Shown piece after piece: positions 46,650 to 53,705 of a stretch of DNA of 64,000 nucleotides (its first letter is position 1; every line of letters starts with the position of its first letter). The notes under the pieces were generated by a model that was given only the letters and a program-made list of their open reading frames with translations, was not told the origin of the DNA and made no database searches. The translations under genes and the position numbers were made by a program. Source of the stretch: Mesorhizobium waimense (GTDB taxonomy: Bacteria > Pseudomonadota > Alphaproteobacteria > Rhizobiales > Rhizobiaceae). Location of the stretch: positions 62,001 to 126,000 of the forward strand of contig NZ_QZWZ01000013.1 of assembly GCF_003601975.1 (NCBI RefSeq). Reading direction: 5' to 3'.

Positions 46650-46726
46650 GCGGGTGTAGCTCAGTCGGTTAGAGTGCCGGCCTGTCACGCCGGAGGTCGC
46701 GGGTTCGAGCCCCGTCACTCGCGCCA
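46650..46726 (+). tRNA. tRNA-Asp (anticodon GTC)
   Basis: 77 nt with encoded CCA. The acceptor stem is GCGGGTG paired with CACTCGC (one G-T), D-arm GCTCAGTCGGTTAGAGT, anticodon loop CTGTCAC between CCGGC and GCCGG gives GTC, T-arm CGGG-TTCGAGC-CCCG. Its 3' end borders the gene-poor stretch to 50.9 kb. Confidence 0.97.
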
Positions 46727-46730
46727 TTTC

Positions 46731-46776
46731 TTTCAAGGGCTTAGCCAACGTCCCTTGAAAAGGTTCAACTCTTTTT
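46731..46776 (+). terminator. Probable terminator after tRNA-Asp
   Basis: TTTCAAGGG (46731-46739) pairs with CCCTTGAAA (46752-46760) around a 12-base loop, followed by AGGTTCAACTCTTTTT. It begins 5 bases after the tRNA CCA. Confidence 0.55.
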
Positions 46777-47445
46777 CCCTAAGAGTTTCAACTTTCTGTA
46801 TTCGTTGCGTTCCTGGCCGAGCCGCCGAAGAGACGAACGCTTGGTGCACCACGTCGCGCTCTACCTCGTCGCCGAAAGGTGCGCGTGTTTGCTGATCGCC
46901 ATTGCCGCGATAGCGGGCTGGCGCTGCCGCCTATGCACTAGCTCCCGCGATCACGCTATACGCTCCGGCGATCCATCTGTTTAGCTTGCTCAGGCGGCTG
47001 ACTTGATTGCCCGCCTGGCCGGCGCCTTTACCCCAACGCCCCCGCCCAATCGGCGCCGGCCATCTCCCATCGGCCAGCTCCCGAATTTTAGTTGGTCCGC
47101 CTACCTCTTTTGCACGTCTCACGTGCATTAGCATTTTCGCATATATTGGGGCAGCCGGCGCCGCCCCCCAACAGAGCCCCGCCGGCTAGGCCCGGTATTT
47201 GCTGGCCTACCCCGCTCGCGAGTGCCGGGCCGCTCCGTTCTGCGCCATTGCGGTCTGGCGTCTCGGATGGCTGGTTTAAGGCAAGGTTGCGATGGGAGCG
47301 GTCAATCGACCAACTGTTTCGTGCGAATCGGCATGTGCAAGCGGCCGCGGCAATGGGGGCCATGGGTCCGCCTTGCGGGACCATCTGGCATGGGCGCATC
47401 TTTCTATCGGATGCGACTGAGAGCCTTGCGCCGGGGGGCGCTGTG
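46777..47445. other. No gene recognised
   Basis: About 670 bp between tRNA-Asp and the first plausible small ORF. Six frames give only short frames without family motifs, signal sequences or ribosome sites. The stretch has lower GC near 46740-46800 and may be relic DNA. Confidence 0.4.
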
Positions 47446-47613
47446 ATGTTTCGTGCTCTACGCAAATGCGTGATCGCCATCTGGACGCACGAAGGAACAA
47501 TTATCGTATTCGATCCCGATGTCGGCACAGTCTCTGCCTGCTCCGAGCATGAAGTCTGGCAAAAAATCGAACGCCGCAAAGCGATGAACCTGGCGCGCAT
47601 GCCTGCCGGCTAA
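47446..47613 (+). CDS. Small hypothetical protein
   Basis: A 55-residue ORF starting MFRALRKCVIAIWTHEGTII after a GGGGGGCG stretch. It has a short beta-like start (IIVFDPDVGTVSAC) and a basic helix-like end (HEVWQKIERRKAMNLARM). I do not recognise a family. Its coherent start and amphipathic end make it more plausible than its neighbours, but it lies in a gene-poor region and is unsupported otherwise. Confidence 0.35.
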   Translation: MFRALRKCVIAIWTHEGTIIVFDPDVGTVSACSEHEVWQKIERRKAMNLARMPAG

Positions 47614-47849
47614 ACTCGTGCCGTTGACTCTGCCGACCGACGCATGGCTCCAGAGGAATAGCCAGCTCGTCGCCGCGCCGCCTCATCCCTTGTTCGCATC
47701 CTTGTCGCCGTGCGGGAGTTTCGGCTTACGGGGCGACGTAGATGGTCGAAGCCCATATAGTGGTCGGCATCCGACGTGTTCCATCTGCCGGCCAGATAGA
47801 TGATTGCAATGATCGCGCCGAAGAGGAGCAAGGCATAGATCGTATCCAT
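47610..47849 (-). CDS. Small hypothetical membrane protein
   Basis: A 79-residue ORF starting MDTIYALLLFGAIIAIIYLA: one N-terminal membrane helix (about 3-20), then an Arg-rich cytosolic tail containing RRPVSRNSRTATRMRTRDEA. No family recognised and no clear ribosome site. Membrane helix plus basic tail is unlikely to arise by chance in this frame, but GC-rich bias can mimic the tail. Confidence 0.3.
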   Translation of the reverse strand: MDTIYALLLFGAIIAIIYLAGRWNTSDADHYMGFDHLRRPVSRNSRTATRMRTRDEAARRRAGYSSGAMRRSAESTARV

Positions 47850-48200
47850 ATCGCGCGCGCAGGGATCGATCGTCCCGTGTGATATAAAAGCCCCGTCGGT
47901 TAAGTTCTTTCGTCCCGGAAACCCTGCAGCGAGGCGTGACGCAAATCCTTCTCGCCGCGCAAGCGCTTCACACGCCCGATCAGCCCCGGCTTGACCCCAT
48001 TCGTCGCCAGCCGCTTCATTCCCTTTGGCGGCTGCCCTGGGGCCTCCTGAACGCGCTTCCACAATCGCATCTCGCGAAGGCGCCGCCGACATAGCGACGG
48101 GTTAAATCGCGCCGGAGGCAAGCATGGCACGGTTCTTGCTTCCACAGCTTCAGACATGCCGGGCGCAAAAAAGGACGCTGTTCCATATCGGTATCGGCCA
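47850..48200. other. No gene recognised
   Basis: About 350 bp with only overlapping short frames on both strands and no motif, signal or ribosome site. Part of the relic-like region after tRNA-Asp. Confidence 0.35.
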
Positions 48201-48215
48201 ATGAGGTTGGGACAA

Positions 48216-48443
48216 ATGATGTCGTGTAAGCTTCTGTTCGGCCTTCCCGCTGCGTTCTTGGCCGCGGCCCTGGGAGTAGCCCTCTGGTCGTCCGAGACCT
48301 CATCGGGATTTCTGACTGCGACGCAATCCGATTCGGTCTTTTGTTCAAGCGGTCTATCAGCAGAGACCGCATCGGCGTCGACGTCGCGCATTTTGCCATC
48401 ATGTCCGACGGCCGTCACAAAGTCATGGGGAGCGCCTCGATGA
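48216..48443 (+). CDS. Possible small secreted protein
   Basis: An ORF of about 75 residues starting MMSCKLLFGLPAAFLAAALG after TTGGGACAA. The N-terminus looks like a signal peptide (hydrophobic to about residue 20, then SSETSS). The rest is Ser/Thr-rich with no recognised domain. Weak evidence; it may be a decayed gene. Confidence 0.25.
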   Translation: MMSCKLLFGLPAAFLAAALGVALWSSETSSGFLTATQSDSVFCSSGLSAETASASTSRILPSCPTAVTKSWGAPR

Positions 48444-49156
48444 CCGCGAGACTGTGGATAGCCCAGACAAAAATCGGAAATGAACAGCCTCCTGCAACGG
48501 CGTCTTGCAGAGATTGTGTCACAGAGTGGTTGGCTTTGATCACTCAGTTGGCATCAGCCTTTCGCGAATTCGTTGCACCGCGCTACCGGCCAGAGCTCCA
48601 CTATATGCGCGGCCCTGGGCCGGCCTGCGCGCGCCGCGTGAGAGCGCGCTGAAGGCCTGCGGCCGCCTGGTAATCCCGCGGGCATAGAACCAGCCGCGGC
48701 CAGGGCGCGCTCGATCGTTCGTGGTCGCGCATGTTGAACCTCCAAGGCATTTTAGGATCATGTGTCGCTTCAATTGGATTCAACTGTACGCTTTTTACCA
48801 ATCGGCGAGCGCTGCGTTACCAACCTTTTAGGGCGCACTACGTTTGGCGGGGCGGTAAACCCAAAATCCGCCGCATTGGCCGACGTGGCTTAGGCTGTCT
48901 CTCCGGCAGTTGCGTCGGCCATTCCCCGTTGGGCGCTGCAGGCATGAATGGGACTGAGGTCTGATCCTGACGCGCAGTGGTCCGACCGCGGAAACCTTAG
49001 CCTCGCCGGGCTGTTAGGTGCGCGACCGCCGAGCCTAGTCCTTCCATTTAGTCGGCGGTCAACCGGTGCCCGCCATTTCGCCCGACATGTGCGTGCACCC
49101 AATCTTGCGACCCCGACGGCGACAAGTCGCGTGGTGTTTTCGATAGCGAGCGAACC
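48444..49156. other. No gene recognised; contains a nod-box-like tail
   Basis: About 710 bp without a supportable ORF. A 47-bp stretch at 48757-48803 begins ATCAT and ends TTTTTACCAATC, like the ends of a NodD-binding nod box, but the interior matches poorly. GC-rich palindromic sequence surrounds 48630-48720. Confidence 0.35.
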
Positions 49157-49402
49157 GTGACCCTTATCCAGAGCAGACAGAACGTGCATGACGCCGCAAG
49201 CCGACCCGCAAACGACAACCATACTCGTTCGCCAGAAGATTTTTCGGTCCTCGATCTCATCCCGTCGAGTGACGACGACGATGTCGCTGAGATTGTCAGG
49301 CGAACAGAGCGCCTGGCCATTGCCGTGCTTATCGGAATGGCGATCTGCCTGATCCTTGCACCAGTGGCCTACATTGCCTTGATGTACGGGATGCCGACAT
49401 AG
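49157..49402 (+). CDS. Small hypothetical membrane protein
   Basis: An 81-residue ORF with a GTG start. A polar N-terminus, an acidic run (SSDDDDVAEIVRRTERLAI, about residues 37-55) and one membrane helix (AVLIGMAICLILAPVAYIAL, about 56-75) near the C-terminus suggest a tail-anchored protein. No family recognised. It is the first plausible gene downstream of the nod-box-like sequence. Confidence 0.4.
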   Translation: MTLIQSRQNVHDAASRPANDNHTRSPEDFSVLDLIPSSDDDDVAEIVRRTERLAIAVLIGMAICLILAPVAYIALMYGMPT

Positions 49403-49442
49403 GCGGTTCACTGGTCCTAAGCCAAGCAGCGGCATCCGAAGC

Positions 49443-49922
49443 GTGAACTCAACCATCCGAGCCACTACTCACTCAACCATCCGAGCCACTACTCGTTCGC
49501 AGGCACGGCATTCTGTGCCGCAGTGCGCCGACCTTGCCGCCTGGAGCGAGCGGCGCGCCTTGCCGTTCGCGCGGCTTGCCTGGGAGGACGTCCAGGCGAC
49601 GCGGCCCGCGCTTGCACGAGCCACGTCAGAACTCGATCTGGCCCGCCAAAGCAATGCCGACCTGCAGGGGGCCGTTTCCGACGCGAGAAGAGCGAAGGAC
49701 GAGATCGAGCAAAGGCTGCATGCCTGCGAGGCGGAAATCGCCGCCCTGCACCAATCCAGCAGCTGGCGCATAACGGGGCCCTTGCGTTTCGCTGCCGTGA
49801 CGCCGCCGGCCATAACCCTCCTGCTCGGCACAAGCCTGAACTCGAAGGCCATAGCCCATTCGAGCGGTTCGGGTCCTCCGAGGAAGAAGGAAAACTGCTC
49901 TGGGCACTGTCACGTGTCCTGA
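49443..49922 (+). pseudogene. Coiled-coil fragment with SWRITGPLR motif, probable gene remnant
   Basis: The frame encodes a coiled coil (ARATSELDLARQSNADLQGA and the following SDARRAKDEIEQRLHACEAE, about residues 58-98), then SSSWRITGPLRFA. Coiled coil plus SWRxTxPLR occurs near the C-termini of large polysaccharide glycosyltransferases and methyltransferases. Homology-like features stop there; the C-terminal 50 residues look like out-of-frame sequence. The N-terminus is built from a 24-bp tandem duplication. Most likely a decayed fragment. Confidence 0.4.
49447..49494 (+). repeat. Perfect 24-bp tandem duplication
   Basis: Two identical 24-bp units, 49447-49470 and 49471-49494, each starting ACTCAACCATCCGAGCC. 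In the overlapping frame each adds eight residues of the form NSTIRATT. Confidence 0.85.
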
Positions 49923-49973
49923 TGGCGGCCTGCCTCGGCATCGGGTCGCTGCTAGGCGCGCTTTTCGAACCAA

Positions 49974-50252
49974 TTACCGCGGACGCGCTCGATTCCATCG
50001 CTGCAGAAATTTTCCCAACTCCCCACGGAGCGCGGGCATGGAATTTGCCGATGCCAGGTCTGCCTCGGCGGCCTTCGACCCCCGACTATAGATCAGCCCC
50101 AGGACCAGACCGATATATCCGACCTGAAGGATGATCAGAGCAAGAACAGCCCAACCGAGCGCTTTCCAGACGGAGCCAGTTTCCATCTCTGCCCAGATCG
50201 CCACTATGAACGACGTCGCGAACATTCCCACCAGAAACTGCGGAAAATACAT
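49974..50252 (-). CDS. Exopolysaccharide production repressor (ExoX/PsiA/SyrA)-like membrane protein
   Basis: About 92 residues from the ATG at 50252 (GTG alternative at 50264), starting MYFPQFLVGMFATSFIVAIW. Two membrane helices flank the sequence ETGSVWKALGWAVLALIILQ, which leads into VGYIGLVLGLIYSRG. The GSxW...LQxGYxxxVL pattern is that of the rhizobial ExoX/SyrA family of small inner-membrane proteins, which lower exopolysaccharide synthesis. Such genes are common in symbiosis-related accessory DNA. The family call is by pattern only. Confidence 0.55.
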   Translation of the reverse strand: MYFPQFLVGMFATSFIVAIWAEMETGSVWKALGWAVLALIILQVGYIGLVLGLIYSRGSKAAEADLASANSMPALRGELGKFLQRWNRARPR

Positions 50253-50303
50253 ATTGCCCAGCACCCATTTTTTGGCGGTTCAGCGCTTTTCAGCCACTAA
50301 AGA

Positions 50304-50331
50304 CCCGCCGCTCCGCCAGCGGAGCGGCGGG
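50304..50331. other. Very GC-rich 13-bp hairpin
   Basis: CCCGCCGCTCCGC pairs with GCGGAGCGGCGGG around CA. There is no T-run. It lies between the divergent ExoX-like gene and the secreted protein gene, so it could be an mRNA or DNA cruciform element. Confidence 0.5.
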
Positions 50332-50481
50332 GCCCCCAAATTGCCCCCCGATTGCCGGGCTGATGAATGACCCCGGCATTGCTGACAATGCAATTACGGC
50401 GCCAAACCCAGTGGCCCATTACGGGACACCTATGGCAATGGCGCAAGACCGGATTGCCGATTAACATTACCTGTGGCTAAT

Positions 50482-50892
50482 ATGCCACCCTGGTCGGAAG
50501 GGACCGAGGTGGCAAGGTTTCTGGCAAGCTTGTTGGCCGCGATGCTGGTAGCGTCGGCAGGCCGATGCTGGTCCAAGGACACCAGCAAGCAGATCTCCGA
50601 AGACGCACTTAGAATGATCAGCGCAGAGATGTATTCCGGCATTCTGAGCCAGGAATGCGTGCATGGACGACGCTACAAGCAAAGCCGGATCGAGAATGGT
50701 TTCAAAAGGCACTTAGAGGAGATGCGGCTACAGTTGGTCGCGGACGGGTACACCATCGTGCCCGATGTGACAGACAACAACGCACGGTTCTCTCTTTCGG
50801 AGATGGCATTTGATGCCAAACGGCGGCTTGGCATGCCACGCCAACTCGGCTGCCGCGATGCATATTGGCTCGACGACAATCCGGAGTGGTAA
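50482..50892 (+). CDS. Hypothetical exported protein
   Basis: About 136 residues starting MPPWSEGTEVARFLASLLAA (GTG alternative at 50473). An N-terminal signal peptide (hydrophobic about 12-27, likely cleavage near SAGRC) precedes a soluble domain with two cysteines and the helix-like RIENGFKRHLEEMRLQLVAD. No family recognised. It is convergent with the PfkB kinase gene, 21 bp apart. Confidence 0.5.
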   Translation: MPPWSEGTEVARFLASLLAAMLVASAGRCWSKDTSKQISEDALRMISAEMYSGILSQECVHGRRYKQSRIENGFKRHLEEMRLQLVADGYTIVPDVTDNNARFSLSEMAFDAKRRLGMPRQLGCRDAYWLDDNPEW

Positions 50893-50913
50893 GGCTGAAG
50901 GACGCTGTCGAGC

Positions 50914-51843
50914 TCAACCCCTCGCCAGCAGCGCCTCGACCTCCTGCGCCGTGGGCATCGACGGCGCAGTGCCTGGCCTGGTGACGGAGATGCCGGCGAC
51001 GGCGCAGGCGAAGCGCACCGCCTGCAGCGGCTCGACGCCCCTCGCCAGTGCGGCGGCGAGGCCGCCATTGAAGGCATCGCCGGCACCTGTGGTTTCAACC
51101 ACCGGGCCGGCATTGATCGCGCCAACATGGTCGGAGCCGCTTGCCGTGTGCAGCAGTGCACCCTTTTCGCCAAGCGTGATGATCACCGAGCCGACGCCCT
51201 TTTTCAGCAGGCTTTCGGCGGCGCGGCGGGCATCGTCGACCGACGCGACCTTGATGCCGGTCAGTTCCTCGGCTTCGGTCTCGTTGGGCGTGAAATAGTC
51301 GCAGAGCGTGTAGATGCGATCAGGCAGGCTTGCCGCCGGCGCCGGGTTGAGGATCGTCGTCACCCCTGCCCCGCGCGCGATCTCGAGTGCGCTCAGCGCC
51401 GCCTCGATCGGCTGCTCAAGTTGGGTGACGAAGACACCGGCCGAACGGATCAGGCCGGCATTGGCCTCGATATCGGCAGGCGAGATCAACATCGCAGCAC
51501 CTGGGCTGACGATGATGGCGTTGTTGCCGGTCGTTTCCTCGACGAAGATATAGGCCGCACCGGTGTAGCTGTCTGGCGTGTCGATCACTGCAGCCTTCAC
51601 ACCGGCCTCTTGCCAGGTGTGCTTTGCCATGTCGGCGAAGGCATCGACGCCGAGGCGCGTCAGGAAGGTGATGTCGGCGCCCAGCTTGCCGGCCGCGACC
51701 GCCTGGTTCGACCCCTTGCCGCCGGGGCCGAGCTTGAACGAGTTGCCGAGGATCGTCTCGCCCATGCGCGGCTGGCGATCGGCGCGATAGGCGGTGTCGG
51801 CGACGAAGACGCCGAGGATGACGACAGGCTTGCCGGCCGCCAT
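50914..51843 (-). CDS. rbsK: PfkB-family sugar kinase, ribokinase-like
   Basis: A 309-residue kinase starting MAAGKPVVILGVFVADTAYR. LGPGGKGSNQAVAAGKLGAD is the N-terminal PfkB/ribokinase motif, and ETTGAGDAFNGGLAAALARG holds the anion hole and catalytic Asp. ILNPAPAA and YFTPNETEAEELTG are strongly ribokinase-like. The ATG lies 4 bp after the RbsD-like stop; an in-frame extension to 51897 overlaps that gene. It phosphorylates the imported sugar, possibly ribose or a related pentose. Confidence 0.88.
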   Translation of the reverse strand: MAAGKPVVILGVFVADTAYRADRQPRMGETILGNSFKLGPGGKGSNQAVAAGKLGADITFLTRLGVDAFADMAKHTWQEAGVKAAVIDTPDSYTGAAYIFVEETTGNNAIIVSPGAAMLISPADIEANAGLIRSAGVFVTQLEQPIEAALSALEIARGAGVTTILNPAPAASLPDRIYTLCDYFTPNETEAEELTGIKVASVDDARRAAESLLKKGVGSVIITLGEKGALLHTASGSDHVGAINAGPVVETTGAGDAFNGGLAAALARGVEPLQAVRFACAVAGISVTRPGTAPSMPTAQEVEALLARG

Positions 51844-51847
51844 GATG

Positions 51848-52300
51848 CTACTCCGCATCCGGCGGCACGACGCCCTTGCGGAAGGCAAAGCAGCCATAGA
51901 AGCGGCGCTCGCCGGTCTGGATGACGCAATAGGCTTTCTTGGCGCGTTCGTAGAAGGCGTAGCGCTCGACCGAGATCATCGGCCATGCCTTGCCCTCGGC
52001 AGCGTCGATTTCTTTCTGGACTTCCTTTTGCACAAGCGGGATTTCGTCGGGCTTGCCGACGATCTCCATGCGGGCGGCCGCGTCATCGACGAAGGTGTCC
52101 AACGGATAGACCGACAGCACCGCTTTGGCCACGTCGGCGGCCGAAGCATCGATGCGCAGCAGATGGCCCAGTGCTGTCTGGCGGGCCACGGAATCGGCCG
52201 GAAAATTGGTGTCGCAGACGATCAGGTCGTCGCCGTGACCCATCGCCCGCAGCGCCTGGAGCACATCGGCATTGAGCAGCGGATTGATCCCTTTGAGCAT
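51848..52300 (-). CDS. RbsD/FucU-family sugar mutarotase
   Basis: A 150-residue protein starting MLKGINPLLNADVLQALRAM, the hallmark N-terminus of FucU/RbsD mutarotases. AMGHGDDLIVCDTNFPADSV is the sugar-binding region, and FYERAKKAYCVIQTGERRFY near the C-terminus is also typical. These enzymes interconvert pyranose/anomeric forms of fucose or ribose so kinase or isomerase can use them. Adjacent to the ribokinase-like gene in an ABC sugar locus. Confidence 0.92.
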   Translation of the reverse strand: MLKGINPLLNADVLQALRAMGHGDDLIVCDTNFPADSVARQTALGHLLRIDASAADVAKAVLSVYPLDTFVDDAAARMEIVGKPDEIPLVQKEVQKEIDAAEGKAWPMISVERYAFYERAKKAYCVIQTGERRFYGCFAFRKGVVPPDAE

Positions 52301-52330
52301 TGTATTCCTCGTGGAAAATTTGGTTGGAAA

Positions 52331-53392
52331 TCAGAGCCGCTTGCCGGTCTCTGCGTCGAAGAGGTGGACCTGGTCGAGCCGCGGCTTGAGGTGCAGCGTG
52401 TCGCCCGGCTTGAAGTCATGGCGCTCGCGAAACAGCGCCACCATCTCGCCCTCGCCGAAGCGCAGGAACACCAGCGTTTCGGAACCGGTCGGCTCGACCA
52501 CGGAAATCTTCGCGGCGACGCCGTCAGGATGGATTTCCAGATGTTCGGGCCGCACGCCGTAGACGACGGCCTGGCCGTCCTGCGCTGCGCTGTTCGCGGC
52601 GATCGGGAACGGCGTGCCCGAAATGTCGACGACCAGCTTGTCGCCCTTCTTCACTATGCCCTTGAGAAGGTTCATCGAGGGCGAGCCGATGAAGCCGGCG
52701 ACGAAGAGGTTGGCCGGCCGGTCAAACAGCTCCAGCGGCGCGCCGATCTGCTCGATGCGGCCGTCGCGCATCACCACAATCTTGTCGGCCATGGTCATGG
52801 CTTCGATCTGGTCGTGCGTGACGTAGATGGTGGTGGTCTTCAGCCGCTGGTGCAGTTCCTTGATCTCGGTGCGCATCTGGACGCGCAGCTTGGCGTCGAG
52901 GTTGCTGAGCGGCTCGTCGAACAGGAACACCTGTGGGTTGCGCACGATGGCCCGGCCCATGGCGACGCGCTGGCGCTGGCCGCCCGAAAGCTGGCGCGGG
53001 TAGCGCTTGAGATAGGGCGCGAGGTCGAGGATGTCGGCCGCTCGCTTGACCCGCTCGGCGACCACGGCCGGGTCGGTCTTGCGCAGCTTCAGCGCGAACG
53101 CCATGTTCTGCTCGACCGTCTTGTGCGGATAGAGCGCGTAGTTCTGGAACACCATGGCGATGTCGCGCTTGGCCGGCGGCAGATTGTTGACGACACGCTC
53201 GCCGATGGCGATCGTGCCGCCGGAAACGGTCTCCAATCCTGCCACCATCCTGAGCAGGGTGGACTTGCCGCAACCCGACGGACCGACCAGCACAACGAAC
53301 TGGCCGTCGGCGATATCGACGCTGACGTCGTGCAGGACCTTGACGGTTCCAAACGCCTTGGCCACATTGCTGATCGCGACTTGAGCCATCAT
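52331..53392 (-). CDS. Sugar ABC transporter ATPase, MalK/UgpC type
   Basis: A 353-residue ATPase. Walker A GPSGCGKSTLLR (about residue 38), signature LSGGQRQRVAMGRAI, Walker B VFLFDEPLSNLDAKLR, H-loop YVTHDQIEAMTMAD. The C-terminal regulatory OB/TOBE domain (about 235-350) has GVRPEHLEIHPDGV, as in the carbohydrate-importer group. It probably powers the permeases encoded by the divergent operon at 55463-57516. First gene of an operon with the mutarotase and kinase genes. Confidence 0.94.
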   Translation of the reverse strand: MMAQVAISNVAKAFGTVKVLHDVSVDIADGQFVVLVGPSGCGKSTLLRMVAGLETVSGGTIAIGERVVNNLPPAKRDIAMVFQNYALYPHKTVEQNMAFALKLRKTDPAVVAERVKRAADILDLAPYLKRYPRQLSGGQRQRVAMGRAIVRNPQVFLFDEPLSNLDAKLRVQMRTEIKELHQRLKTTTIYVTHDQIEAMTMADKIVVMRDGRIEQIGAPLELFDRPANLFVAGFIGSPSMNLLKGIVKKGDKLVVDISGTPFPIAANSAAQDGQAVVYGVRPEHLEIHPDGVAAKISVVEPTGSETLVFLRFGEGEMVALFRERHDFKPGDTLHLKPRLDQVHLFDAETGKRL

Positions 53393-53496
53393 TTCCCCTA
53401 GGGTTTTGGACCTGCGGGTCCTTCGTTTGCCGTGAAGCTAACCAACGCTGCCGGCAAGGGCAAGTCGGTCTCTTATAGATAAAAAACCTATTGTCG

Positions 53497-53525
53497 TTGA
53501 CACGGCATTCGGTTGTGCGAATAGT
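53497..53525 (+). promoter_or_regulatory. Predicted promoter of the sugar ABC operon with spacer palindrome
   Basis: -35 TTGACA (53497-53502), 17-bp spacer, -10 AATAGT (53520-53525). The palindrome ATTCG-GTTGTG-CGAAT (53507-53522) fills the spacer and touches the -10, as an operator would. It is 180 bp upstream of the binding-protein ATG in the 313-bp divergent region, which holds no other feature I can name. Confidence 0.5.
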
Positions 53526-53705
53526 GAAGATGTCAGGGTTCTTGGTCCTCTTCTGCGCGCGTCGGCACGCTTGTCCGGACACCGGAAGTTGACGCGTCAC
53601 GGGAGGAAGCTGGGGCCATAATTTTCCGGGAGTCGCGTCGTTGGGGAACACCGTTAGCGCTCCACTATCCGAAACTGTCACCATTGATCTTCTGGGAGGA
53701 ACGAG

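Noticed and set aside
46727..50913. Duplicated tRNA-Asp 3' end as an attachment site
   Set aside because: No second copy of the tRNA 3' end is visible within this stretch, and no integrase gene is seen.
51794..53401. 535-residue open frame antisense to the ATPase and mutarotase genes
   Set aside because: Shadow of well-supported genes on the minus strand.
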